A stretch of 64,000 nucleotides of DNA from Zoogloea dura (GTDB lineage Bacteria > Pseudomonadota > Gammaproteobacteria > Burkholderiales > Rhodocyclaceae), in the NCBI RefSeq assembly GCF_012927165.1, contig NZ_JABBGA010000014.1, positions 62,001 to 126,000 on the forward strand, in the 5' to 3' direction. Positions 45,283 to 54,097 of this stretch are shown here, piece by piece. The notes under the pieces are model-generated. The model was given only the letters and a program-made list of their open reading frames with translations, was not told where the DNA came from and did not search any database. A program made the position numbers and the translations under genes. Within the stretch, counting starts at the first letter, position 1, and each line of letters begins with the position of its first letter.

Positions 45283-46308
45283 ATGAAAACCACAATCAAG
45301 CTGTTCGCCGTGGCAGGCACCCTGGCGGCGTCCGTATCGGTCCAGGCCCAGGAAGTGACCTTCAAGATCGCCCACTTCCTGCCCTCCGCCGCCCCCACCC
45401 AGCAGCGCGTGCTGCAGCCCTGGTGCGATGAGCTGAAGAAGGATTCCGGCGGCCGCATCGCCTGCCAGTTCTTCCCTGCCATGCAGCTGGGCGGCACCCC
45501 GGCGCAGCTGGCCGACCAGGTCAAGAACGGCGTGGCCGACGTGGTATGGACCGGCCCGGGCTACTCCGCCGGGCGCTTCCCGGCCATCGAGGCCTTCGAG
45601 CTGCCCTTCATGGTCACGGACTCCACCAGCTCCAGCAAGGCGCTGTGGAAGTTCTACCAGCAGCACGCCCAGCAGGAATTCGCGGCCTACAAGGTGCTGG
45701 CCTTTCATACCGACGGCGGCCAGGCCGTGCATACCTCCAAGAAGGCGGTCACCGGTCTGACCGGCTTCACCGGCATGAAGCTGCGCACCTCCACCCGGGT
45801 TGGCGCCAGGACCCTGGCCGCCCTCGGCGGCTCGCCGGTAGCCATGCCGCCGGCCCAGGTGACCGAGGCCATCGCCAAGGGGGTGGTGGACGGCTCGCTC
45901 GGCGCCTGGGAGCTGGTCTTCCCGACCAAGCTTTCCGAGGTCACCAAGTTCCATGCCCAGCCGGCGATGGGGGTCGCCTATCCCACCGCCACCGTGCTCA
46001 CGGTGCTGATGAACAAGCAGAAGTACGACGCCCTGCCGGCCGACCTCAAGGCCGTCGTCGACAAGCACAGCGGCGAAGCTCTGGTGGCCAGGTTCGGTGC
46101 GGTGTTCGACGACGAGGCCGCCAAGGCCCGCAAGAAGGTGGCCGAGATCGGCAACCAGGTCACCACCTTCAGTGCCGTCGAAGTGGCCGCGATGAAGCGC
46201 GCCACCGCCGGGGTGGAGGAGGAGTGGGCCAAGCAGGTCGGCGACAAGGGCCTGGATGGCAAGAAGCTGATCTCCGCCGCCCGCGAGCTGACCGGCACCA
46301 ACAAGTAA
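45283..46308 (+). CDS. TRAP transporter solute-binding protein (DctP family)
   Basis: 341 aa. A signal peptide (about 1-22, ending VQAQ) is followed by the DctP fold: FKIAHFLPSAAPTQQRVL, GRIACQFFPAMQLGG, LRTSTRVGARTLAALGGSPV with the substrate-binding Arg, and LSEVTKFH. It binds an organic acid in the periplasm for the DctQM permease encoded next. The shared operator with the hpa operon suggests 4-hydroxyphenylacetate or a related aromatic acid, but this is inference. Confidence 0.92.
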   Translation: MKTTIKLFAVAGTLAASVSVQAQEVTFKIAHFLPSAAPTQQRVLQPWCDELKKDSGGRIACQFFPAMQLGGTPAQLADQVKNGVADVVWTGPGYSAGRFPAIEAFELPFMVTDSTSSSKALWKFYQQHAQQEFAAYKVLAFHTDGGQAVHTSKKAVTGLTGFTGMKLRTSTRVGARTLAALGGSPVAMPPAQVTEAIAKGVVDGSLGAWELVFPTKLSEVTKFHAQPAMGVAYPTATVLTVLMNKQKYDALPADLKAVVDKHSGEALVARFGAVFDDEAAKARKKVAEIGNQVTTFSAVEVAAMKRATAGVEEEWAKQVGDKGLDGKKLISAARELTGTNK

Positions 46309-46333
46309 GCGGCCCGGCGAGGAGGCAAGAATC

Positions 46334-46876
46334 ATGCATGATCCCATGGGGCTTCCCCACGAGCTGGTGGAGCACGACCCGGTCGAACACTGGCTGATCC
46401 TGGCCGGCAAGGCGATGGCGGTGTCGGGCGGGGTGCTCTTCATTGCACTCATCGGCATGTCGCTGGTGTCCATCGTCGGGCGCAAGCTCGGCTTTGGCTC
46501 GGTGAATGGCGACATCGAACTGATGCAGGCCGGTACGGCCGTGGCGGCCACGGCCTTCCTGCCCTACTGCACCCTGCTGGGCGAGCACATCAAGGTGGAT
46601 TTCTTCACCGAAGGCATGCGCGACTCCCTCAAGCGGCCCATCGATGGCGTCACCGAGATCCTCCTCGCCGTCATCGCCTGGACGCTGGCCTGGCGCACGA
46701 TACTGGCCGCCATCTCGGCCCACGAGTCCCAGGAGGTCACCACCCTGGTGTCCCTGCCGGTGTGGATCCCCACCGCGCTACTGGTGCCCGGGCTGGTGCT
46801 GATGGGCGTCTGCGCCCTGTACCGGGCCTACGCCTCCTTCCATCCGAGCAAGAAGCTTCCCGGAGCACACAAATGA
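46334..46876 (+). CDS. TRAP transporter small permease (DctQ family)
   Basis: 180 aa with four hydrophobic segments, as expected for DctQ. Family features include SIVGRKLGFGSVNGDIELMQ and the segment CTLLGEHIKVDFFTEGM. It is preceded by GAGGAGGCAAGAATC, 25 bases after dctP, and its stop overlaps the DctM start by four bases. Confidence 0.9.
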   Translation: MHDPMGLPHELVEHDPVEHWLILAGKAMAVSGGVLFIALIGMSLVSIVGRKLGFGSVNGDIELMQAGTAVAATAFLPYCTLLGEHIKVDFFTEGMRDSLKRPIDGVTEILLAVIAWTLAWRTILAAISAHESQEVTTLVSLPVWIPTALLVPGLVLMGVCALYRAYASFHPSKKLPGAHK

Positions 46877-48201
46877 GCGGTACCACCATCGGCCTCGTCG
46901 GCTTTGGCTGCCTGCTGTCCATGCTGGCCATCCGGGTGCACATCGCCATGGCGATGTTCGTCACCGGGGCGGGCATCTACATGGTCATGAACCACGGAGA
47001 AACCTCGGGCCTGCTGTACACCCTCAACAACCTGGTGTATGCGCGGGTGTCCAACTACGACCTGGCGGTCATCCCGCTGTTCATCCTGATGGGGCAGTTC
47101 GCCACCCACGGCGGCCTGTCGAAGGCCTTGTTCAAGGCGGCTGGCACCCTCATCGGGCACTGGCGTGGCGGTCTCGCGATGGCTTCCACGGCGGCCTGCG
47201 CGGCCTTCGGGGCGATCTGCGGCTCGTCCCTGGCCACCGCCGCCACCATGGGCCAGGTGGCCCTGCCAGAGTTGCGCAGCCATGGTTATTCCGGCCGCCT
47301 GGCCACCGCCACCCTGGCGGCCAGCGGCACCCTGGGCATCCTCATCCCGCCCTCGGTGCCCCTGGTGATCTACGCGGTGCTGACCCAGGAATCCATCGGC
47401 AAGCTCTTTGTGGCGGCCGTGGTGCCGGGCATCATCGCCGCGCTGGGCTACCTGTTGGTCATCGCCCTGATCGTCCGCAAGGACCCCAAGGCGGGTCCCG
47501 CTGGCAAGAAGGTGCCCTTCGCCGAGATGGTCCGCGCCCAGATCAACATCATTCCGGTGCTGCTGGTCTTCCTGGTGGTGATCGTCGGCATCTACGGCGG
47601 CTGGGCCAACCCCACCGAGGCGGCCTCCATCGGCGCTGCGGCCTGCGGCGTGATCGCGGTGGTCTCCGGCGGTCTGCGCACCCGGGGCTTCCTCGACAGC
47701 ATCTACGGCACGGCCCACGCCACCGGCATGATCTTCATGGTGCTGATCGGCGCCGACCTGCTCAACTCCAGCCTGGCCCTGTCGCAGATGCCCGGCGAGC
47801 TGGCCGCCTGGGTGCGCGACAGCGGCATGCCGCCGCTGCTGGTGCTGGGCTCCATCCTGGTGATCTACATCCTGCTCGGCTGCGTGATGGACTCGCTGGC
47901 GATGATCCTGCTGACCATCCCCATCTTCTATCCGATGATCATGGGCCTGGACTTCTTCGGCATGAGCCCGGAAGACAAGTCGGTGTGGTTCGGCATCCTG
48001 GCCCTGATGGTGGTGGAGATCGGGCTGGTCCACCCGCCGGTGGGGATGAACCTCTACGTCATCAACAAGCTCGCCAAGGATGTACCGATGAAGGAAACCG
48101 CGCTCGGTGTGATGCCCTTCCTGGCTTCCGACTTCCTGCGCATCATCGCCCTGGTCTTCCTGCCGGGCATGTGCCTGGGGCTGGTGCACTTCCTGGGCTG
48201 A
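46873..48201 (+). CDS. TRAP transporter large permease (DctM family)
   Basis: 442 aa, about twelve hydrophobic segments, the sodium-coupled transport subunit. Landmarks are AIPLFILMG-like LAVIPLFILMGQFATHGG, GAICGSSLATAATMG, ASGTLGILIPPSVPLVIY and the C-terminal EIGLVHPPVGMNLYVIN. The ATGA overlap with dctQ couples translation. A terminator follows. Confidence 0.93.
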   Translation: MSGTTIGLVGFGCLLSMLAIRVHIAMAMFVTGAGIYMVMNHGETSGLLYTLNNLVYARVSNYDLAVIPLFILMGQFATHGGLSKALFKAAGTLIGHWRGGLAMASTAACAAFGAICGSSLATAATMGQVALPELRSHGYSGRLATATLAASGTLGILIPPSVPLVIYAVLTQESIGKLFVAAVVPGIIAALGYLLVIALIVRKDPKAGPAGKKVPFAEMVRAQINIIPVLLVFLVVIVGIYGGWANPTEAASIGAAACGVIAVVSGGLRTRGFLDSIYGTAHATGMIFMVLIGADLLNSSLALSQMPGELAAWVRDSGMPPLLVLGSILVIYILLGCVMDSLAMILLTIPIFYPMIMGLDFFGMSPEDKSVWFGILALMVVEIGLVHPPVGMNLYVINKLAKDVPMKETALGVMPFLASDFLRIIALVFLPGMCLGLVHFLG

Positions 48202-48221
48202 GCGTCCGGATACAGCTCGGC

Positions 48222-48260
48222 AGGCCGGCCGTCGCCCTTCGGGGCGCAGCCGGCTTTTTC
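48222..48260 (+). terminator. Rho-independent terminator of the TRAP operon
   Basis: GCCGGCCGTCGCCC pairs with GGGCGCAGCCGGC around a TTCG loop and is followed by TTTTTCC. It begins about 20 bases after the DctM stop codon. Confidence 0.8.
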
Positions 48261-48352
48261 CATGCATGGGCGGCCTCGGGTAGGATGCATGGATTCGCCG
48301 CCGGCTGTCCGTCAAGAGATGCCGCGCATGCATGGAGAGGAGGAGAGCCGCC

Positions 48353-49330
48353 ATGATCATCGATTCCCGTAGTCAGCCCGCTCCGCCGGGGGCCGTCCTG
48401 CCGTTCACCCCGGGGGGGCACCTCGTCACGTCACCCGGCGCCTGGCTTGATGCGGTCAGCCAGGGCTTCCTGCCGCTCGAGGTCGAACCGGCCCACGGGC
48501 GGGATTTCTGGGGGCGCATCGATAGCCGCGATCTGGGCAGCACGCGCCTGGCCCTGGTCAGCAGTCAGGCCCATGCGGTGCGACGTACCGATGCACAGGC
48601 CGAAAGCTCCGAGCAGAACCATCTCAAGGCCTTGTGGCTGACCGGAGGGCGCTGCGAGGTGGAGCAGGGGGGCAACCGCTCGGTGCTGGACGCCGGGCAA
48701 TGGGCGGTCTATGAAACGGGGCGCCCCTACACCATCCGCTTTGCCGACGACTCCCGTTTTGCGGTGGCGCTGCTGCCCATCGAGGTGTGCGCCGACTGGT
48801 GCGCCTTCGGCCAGCAGCTGTGCGCGCGGGCCTTCGAGGCCGATCCGGCGTCCCGGGCGGCCTTCCATACCCTGCTGTCCACCTTCGAATCGGTCTGTGC
48901 GGCGGGTGAGGCCGGTTTCGATGCGGTGGGGCGGGCGATGGCCATGCTGCTGTCCGACTCCCTGACCGCCCGGGCCGGCGCCCTGCAGCCCCTCGACCGT
49001 GCCGACCGGCGGCTGCGGGATGTCCGGCGGATCGTGGCGGCGCGCCTGGATGATCCGGCCCTCGGCCCCCGTGAGCTGGCCGAGGCCATGCACCTGTCCC
49101 TGCGTTCGGTCTACGCCTTGTTCCGCCAGCTTGGCACCACGCCGGCGGGCTACATCCAGGATGCCCGGCTTGATCGCTGCAAGGCCGAGCTGGCCGATCC
49201 AGCGCGGCGCCGGCGCAGCATCACCGAGATCGCCCTGGCCCACGGCTTCGGCGACAGCGCCCACTTCAGCCGCCTGTTCAAGGCCCGCTTCGGCGAAACC
49301 CCCAGCGCCTGGCGCCAGCGCGCCGGCTGA
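48353..49330 (+). CDS. AraC-family regulator (FeaR-like N-terminal domain)
   Basis: 325 aa from the ATG at 48353, which follows an excellent AGGAGGAGAGCC. The N-terminal half is the AraC-binding-like domain of FeaR-type regulators (LKALWLTGGRCEVEQGG, GQWAVYETGRPYTI). The C-terminal AraC DNA-binding part has LAEAMHLSLRSVYALFRQLG and ITEIALAHGFGDSAHFSRLFKA. FeaR relatives respond to aromatic amines or aldehydes. It precedes an aldehyde dehydrogenase gene on the same strand, its likely target. Confidence 0.85.
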   Translation: MIIDSRSQPAPPGAVLPFTPGGHLVTSPGAWLDAVSQGFLPLEVEPAHGRDFWGRIDSRDLGSTRLALVSSQAHAVRRTDAQAESSEQNHLKALWLTGGRCEVEQGGNRSVLDAGQWAVYETGRPYTIRFADDSRFAVALLPIEVCADWCAFGQQLCARAFEADPASRAAFHTLLSTFESVCAAGEAGFDAVGRAMAMLLSDSLTARAGALQPLDRADRRLRDVRRIVAARLDDPALGPRELAEAMHLSLRSVYALFRQLGTTPAGYIQDARLDRCKAELADPARRRRSITEIALAHGFGDSAHFSRLFKARFGETPSAWRQRAG

Positions 49331-49486
49331 GAGGCGGGCTCCGGCAGGCCGGCCCACCGGAGTGCACTCTCGTCCTGGCATGTGTGCACTGGGGATCAAG
49401 CCCGGGCCTGGTCGGCCGCGCACACTGGCGGCCTACGCCCGGATGAGCCGGGGGTCTTTGCGAATCCCGCCGACAGGAGTCTCCCC

Positions 49487-50911
49487 ATGCAGACCTTCAA
49501 CATGATCATCGACGGTGCCCCGGTGCAGTCCGGCCGCCTCATCGAAGTCGTCAACCCGGCCACTGGCCAACCCTTCGCCAGCGTCGCCGCCGGTGACGCC
49601 AGCCACGTGGACCAGGCCGTGGCCGCCGCCCGGGCCGCCTTCCCGGCCTGGAGCGCCCTGTCCGACGCCAATCGGCGGGCATACGTGATGCAGCTGGCCG
49701 ACCTCCTGGAGGCCAACATGCCCGAGTTCATGGCGCTGGTCACCCAGGAGACCGGCAAGCCCATGGGCGGCCTCAACAACGTCGGCTCCGGCATGGAGGT
49801 GGGCGGCGCCATCGCGTGGACCCGGGTCACCGCCAGCCTCGACATCCCGGTGGACGTAATCCAGGACAACGCCGATGCGCGCATCGAAGTGCATCGCAAG
49901 CCGCTGGGCGTGGTGGGCTCCATCACCCCCTGGAACTGGCCGCTGATGATCTGCATCTGGCACGTCATGCCAGCCCTGCGGGCGGGCAACACCGTGGTGC
50001 TCAAGCCGGCCTCCCTGACCCCGGTGGCGACCCTGCGCTTCGTCGAGCTGGCCAACAGCGTGCTGCCGAAGGGCGTGCTCAACGTGGTCACCGGCGACGC
50101 CGACGTCGGCACCGCCATGTCCGGCCACCCGGGCATCGCCAAGATGGTGTTCACCGGCTCCACTCCCACCGGCCGCCACATCATGCGCAACGCCGCCGCC
50201 ACCCTGAAGCGGCTGACCCTCGAGCTGGGCGGCAACGACGCCGGCATCGTGCTGCCCGACGCCGACCCGAAGACGGTGGCGCCCAAGCTCTTCGGCGTGG
50301 CCTTCCACAACAACGGGCAGACCTGCGCCTGCCTCAAGCGCCTCTACGTGCCCGACGCCCTCTACGAAGAGCTGTGCGCCGAGCTGGCCCGCCTGGCCGG
50401 CGAAGTGAAGGTGGGCAACGGCCTCGACCCTGCCACCCAGCTCGGCCCCATCCAGAACCCGGCCCAGCGCAAGCTCGTGGCGGCGCTGGTGGACGATGCC
50501 CGGGAGAAGGGCGCCCGCATCCTCGCCGGCGGCCATGCGCTGGAGGGCGACGGCTATTTCTACGCCCCGACCATCATCGCCGACGCCCGCGCCGGCATGC
50601 GCGTGGTGGACGAGGAGCAGTTCGGCCCGGCGCTGCCGGTGATCCGCTACGCCGACCTGGAGGACGCCATCGCCCAGGCCAACGCCAGCGACAACGGCCT
50701 TGGCGGCTCCATCTGGTCGCCGGATACCGCCCGCGCCGCGGCCCTGGCCCTGCGCCTGGAATGCGGCAGCGTGTGGATCAACGAACACGGCGCCGTCCAG
50801 CCCGATGCGCCCTTTGGCGGCGTCAAGCAGTCCGGCGTCGGCGTCGAGTTCGGTCTTTACGGCCTGGAGGAGTACCTGTCCCTGCAGACGGTGAAGATCA
50901 TGAAGGGCTGA
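49487..50911 (+). CDS. NAD(P)-dependent aldehyde dehydrogenase
   Basis: 474 aa, class of medium-length ALDHs. The cofactor stretch is GSITPWNWPLMI, the general base is in TLELGGNDAG and the nucleophilic Cys in NNGQTCACLKR. The ribosome-binding site ACAGGAGTCTCCCC precedes the ATG. Substrate uncertain; next to FeaR- and AraC-type regulators and the hpa genes an aromatic aldehyde such as 4-hydroxyphenylacetaldehyde is plausible. A strong terminator follows, so it is the last gene of its transcript. Confidence 0.85.
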   Translation: MQTFNMIIDGAPVQSGRLIEVVNPATGQPFASVAAGDASHVDQAVAAARAAFPAWSALSDANRRAYVMQLADLLEANMPEFMALVTQETGKPMGGLNNVGSGMEVGGAIAWTRVTASLDIPVDVIQDNADARIEVHRKPLGVVGSITPWNWPLMICIWHVMPALRAGNTVVLKPASLTPVATLRFVELANSVLPKGVLNVVTGDADVGTAMSGHPGIAKMVFTGSTPTGRHIMRNAAATLKRLTLELGGNDAGIVLPDADPKTVAPKLFGVAFHNNGQTCACLKRLYVPDALYEELCAELARLAGEVKVGNGLDPATQLGPIQNPAQRKLVAALVDDAREKGARILAGGHALEGDGYFYAPTIIADARAGMRVVDEEQFGPALPVIRYADLEDAIAQANASDNGLGGSIWSPDTARAAALALRLECGSVWINEHGAVQPDAPFGGVKQSGVGVEFGLYGLEEYLSLQTVKIMKG

Positions 50912-50966
50912 GCCTTACGCTCATTGGATCGTCTTTCCCTGTGCCGGGGTGCCTCCCGGACATTTG

Positions 50967-50997
50967 CCCGGCCGTCGATGGATGGCCGGGTTTTTTT
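50967..50997 (+). terminator. Rho-independent terminator after the aldehyde dehydrogenase
   Basis: CCCGGCC (50967-50973) pairs with GGCCGGG (50984-50990), followed by seven T residues. Confidence 0.9.
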
Positions 50998-51116
50998 ATT
51001 TTGGGAAGGTACTGGAAACTACTCTTGCGCATTGAGCCCGTTCTGGGAGAATCCAGGTTCGGAAATTACCCTTGATTCCCGATCATCAAATAAAAATGGA
51101 GCCCCGGGGGTTGGTG

Positions 51117-52097
51117 ATGCGCAATCATATTCAGACCCGAGATTTCGATCTGGCCGTTGATGCGGTCCGCGAGGTCTATTGTCCTCACCAATTACGTCTC
51201 GGGCGGCGAGCGTCGGGACTGAATACCTGTCTTTCCGTCACGGGGGCGGATAACTGGCCCGTGGTGCAATTACGCTACGGCGCCGAGGTCAAGGTGGACG
51301 CGGGCAATTTCCGCGATCTCTTCCTGGTCATGCGGGGCCGCTCCGGCGCGGCCCGGGTCCGCCAGGGCCTGGCGGAAGCCACCTGGGGGGCGGGGCAGAC
51401 CATGGTGGTGTCGGCCAACCTGGCCACCACCTTCGATTTCGATGCGGAGTTCTCCCAGACCAGCCTGCGCTTCGACCGGGAACGCCTGGAAAGCCTGTGC
51501 AGCCGCTGGCTCGGGCGGCCCCTGGAGGACGATCTGCGCTTCGATCTGGCGCCTTTCCCGGCTCATCTCGAAGCCACCTGGAGCGCCCTGCTGCAGCTCA
51601 TCGAGAGCGGCTCCGAGGCCTTGCCGGCCCCCGCCGCGGCGTCGCTCGAGGAGTTCGTGCTCACCACCGTGTTGCGCGGCGTACCCCACAACTTCAGCAC
51701 CGAACTCGAGCGCCCGCAGGCGCGACTGCCCTCGCGCCTGATCCGCCGGGCCGAGGAATTCGTGCGTGAAAGCCTGGCCGGCGGGCAATTCGGGCCGGCG
51801 GGATTTTCTATTTCCGAAATGGCCGCCCATCTGGGCGTGGGCGTGCGCACCCTGGAGATCGCATTCCAGGAATGGTGCGGCATGACCCCCTCGGCTTATT
51901 TGCGGGAATTGCGCCTGAAGAGGGTGAGGGAATTCCTGCAGAAAGCCGGCGAGGGCGATTCGGTGACCGATATCGCCCTTGCCAACGGCTTTTTCCATCT
52001 GGGCCGATTTTCCCGCTATTACCGCGAGCGTTTCGGCGAAAGTCCCTCCGCGACGCTCATCAATGCCCAGCGGGCGCGTCGCGGCGGGAGCAGGTAA
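51117..52097 (+). CDS. AraC-family transcriptional regulator
   Basis: About 326 aa. The N-terminal AraC-binding-like region includes FRDLFLVMRGRSGAARVRQG and SFDRERLESLC-type sequence (LRFDRERLESLCSRWLG). The DNA-binding domain is at the C-terminus: ISEMAAHLGVGVRTLEIAFQ and VTDIALANGFFHLGRFSRYY. In-frame ATGs at 51072, 51096 and 51117 are all possible; the last is chosen because it leaves the family N-terminus and has GGGGG upstream, but this is uncertain. The gene converges on the GMC oxidoreductase with eight bases between stops, and may regulate it and the divergent ALDH. Confidence 0.82.
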   Translation: MRNHIQTRDFDLAVDAVREVYCPHQLRLGRRASGLNTCLSVTGADNWPVVQLRYGAEVKVDAGNFRDLFLVMRGRSGAARVRQGLAEATWGAGQTMVVSANLATTFDFDAEFSQTSLRFDRERLESLCSRWLGRPLEDDLRFDLAPFPAHLEATWSALLQLIESGSEALPAPAAASLEEFVLTTVLRGVPHNFSTELERPQARLPSRLIRRAEEFVRESLAGGQFGPAGFSISEMAAHLGVGVRTLEIAFQEWCGMTPSAYLRELRLKRVREFLQKAGEGDSVTDIALANGFFHLGRFSRYYRERFGESPSATLINAQRARRGGSR

Positions 52098-52105
52098 AGA
52101 CGGCG

Positions 52106-53833
52106 TCAGGCCTTGAGGATCTCGGCCATCCGCTCGCCGATCAGCACGCAGGGGGCCATGGTGTTGCCGGTGGTCACCCGCGGCATGATCGAGCCGTCTG
52201 CGATGCGCAGCCCCTCGATGCCATAGACCTTCAGTTTCGCATCGACCACCGACATGCTGTCGCGGCCCATCTTGGCCGTGCAGGTCTGGTGGAAGTAGGA
52301 CACCGCCCCGTTGCGGATGAATTCGTCCAGCTCCTTGCCCTTGATCGGGCCCGGCATCACCTCCCGCTTCACAAAGGGCTTCATGGCCGCCGAGTTGCCC
52401 AGCTCGCGGCAGATCTCCACGCCCCGGCGCAGGGCCTTCAGGTCGTCCGGGTGCTGCAGGGTGTTGGCGTGGATCTCGACCATGGCCTTCGGGTCGGCGG
52501 AGGTGAGGCGCAGGAAACCGCGGCTCTTGGGGCGCACGATGCCCGGGTTGATCACCCAGGCGCCGGGCGCCGCATTTTTTGCGTGGACCTCCGAGGCATA
52601 GGGCACCTCGATCTGGAATGGCTGCAGATCGGGCGTGTCGAGGCTCGGGTCGCTCTTCCAGAAGAAGGTCGCCTCGGCGGAGTTGTTGCGGGCGGCGATG
52701 GGTTCCCGCGGCTCCCACATGCAGGCGCCGATCATGGTGTGGTCCTGGAAGTTCTGGCCGACACCGGGCAGGTGCATCACCGTGGCGATGCCCAGGCGCT
52801 TCAGCTCGGCGGCGTCGCCGATGCCCGACAGCATCAGGATCCGCGGCGTGTGGATGGCCCCGGTGCTGAGGATGACCTCCCGGCTGGCGCGGATCCGGCG
52901 AATCTGGCCGTCCCACTCGAACTCGACGCCGGCGGCCCGCTTGCCGTCCATGACCAGGCGGTTGACGTGGGCGCGGGTCAGCACGGTCAGGTTGGGCTGG
53001 GCCATCACCGGGTGCAGGTAGTCGGTGGGGACGTTGAGTCGCCGGTTGTCGCGCAGCCGCACGTTGGCTACCGCACAGCCGCCATCGCCTTCCATGATCG
53101 CACCGTTGTGATCGGCCACGCCGGGAATGCCGATTGATGCGGCGGCCTCGACCATGGCTGGAGCCAGCGGGCTGGGATTGGGCGCCGGCTGGATGTAGAG
53201 CAAGCCGCCCTTGCCGCGGCGGGCGGGGTCGGGCACGCCCTGCCAGTCCTCGATGCGCTTGTAGATCTCGAGCGCATGGGCATAGCCCCATGAGGCGTCG
53301 CCGGCTTCGCGGGCCCACATCTCGAAGTCGTTCTTGTGGCCGCGGGCCCAGATCATCGCGTTGATGCTGGAGCCGCCGCCCAGGGCCTTGCCCATCGGGG
53401 ACAGGATGGTCCGGTTGTTGATGCCCTCGAAGGGCTGGACCTTGTAGCCCCAGTCGAAGGGGCCGCCGATGTTGGTGTACCACACCGATGGGTTGAGGAT
53501 GCTCGGCGCGTCGTCGGTGCCGCCGGCCTCCAGCAGCAGCACCTTCACGTCCGGGTTTTCGGCCAGGCGCCGGGCCACCACCGACCCGGACGAGCCGGCG
53601 CCGCAGACGATGTAGTCGTAGCTGCCGCGCAAGGCCTCGCGCAGGGCCTTCTGGTTGTCGGCGATGGCGAAGGCCTGGTCCACCTTGAGGCTGGCGGCGG
53701 CGAGGCCGAGGCCCAGGGCGGTGGCCTGGCGGATGAAGCCACGGCGGTCCACCCGGCCGCTCATGGCCAGGGCTTCGAGCCGGTCGAGGCGGTCGCCGGC
53801 CTCGAGGGAGGGGGGAATGTTCTTGTCGGTCAT
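52106..53833 (-). CDS. GMC-family FAD-dependent alcohol oxidoreductase
   Basis: 575 aa from the ATG at 53833 with GAAGGAG upstream. A twin-arginine-like signal (DRRGFIRQATALGLGLAAAS, about residues 29-48) precedes the FAD-binding motif YDYIVCGAGSSGSVVARRL. The GMC signatures are GKALGGGSSINAMIWARGH and the second GAIHTPRILMLSGIG; the catalytic His/Asn region near the C-terminus is SYFHQTCTAKMG and the closing MPRVTTGNTMAPCVLIGE. It would oxidise a primary alcohol to an aldehyde, probably at or outside the cytoplasmic membrane. It is divergent from an ALDH gene, so alcohol to acid conversion is likely. Confidence 0.88.
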   Translation of the reverse strand: MTDKNIPPSLEAGDRLDRLEALAMSGRVDRRGFIRQATALGLGLAAASLKVDQAFAIADNQKALREALRGSYDYIVCGAGSSGSVVARRLAENPDVKVLLLEAGGTDDAPSILNPSVWYTNIGGPFDWGYKVQPFEGINNRTILSPMGKALGGGSSINAMIWARGHKNDFEMWAREAGDASWGYAHALEIYKRIEDWQGVPDPARRGKGGLLYIQPAPNPSPLAPAMVEAAASIGIPGVADHNGAIMEGDGGCAVANVRLRDNRRLNVPTDYLHPVMAQPNLTVLTRAHVNRLVMDGKRAAGVEFEWDGQIRRIRASREVILSTGAIHTPRILMLSGIGDAAELKRLGIATVMHLPGVGQNFQDHTMIGACMWEPREPIAARNNSAEATFFWKSDPSLDTPDLQPFQIEVPYASEVHAKNAAPGAWVINPGIVRPKSRGFLRLTSADPKAMVEIHANTLQHPDDLKALRRGVEICRELGNSAAMKPFVKREVMPGPIKGKELDEFIRNGAVSYFHQTCTAKMGRDSMSVVDAKLKVYGIEGLRIADGSIMPRVTTGNTMAPCVLIGERMAEILKA

Positions 53834-54097
53834 GGGTGTCTCCTTCCTGTTTCTGGGTGGAATGCAACGCGCCGGCAGGGGCGTGCCGGGAGGAGTGTCG
53901 GCCAGCGTCCATCCACCCGGATATCCGTAATCCGAATCGCTGTCCGCATCACGAATCGCCTTGTTCGCCTGGCGCAGCTGGTTGCGGATAGCGGATAGGC
54001 GCGCGGACTTCGGATAGCTCGTTGGCGGGGGCGCCACCACCATCCGCCGAACCCCGACCCAGCGGGGCCCACCACCCAGAACGAGGAGATCCCCATC
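53834..54097. promoter_or_regulatory. Divergent promoter region with GCGGATA direct repeats
   Basis: 264 bases between the GMC oxidoreductase and the divergent ALDH. It contains a palindrome CGGATATCCG (53918-53927), AATCCG (53929-53934), two adjacent GCGGATA copies (53984-53997) and CGGATAG (54011-54017). AraC proteins bind paired direct repeats, so these are candidate sites for the regulator at 51117-52097. Core promoters could not be fixed. Confidence 0.45.
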
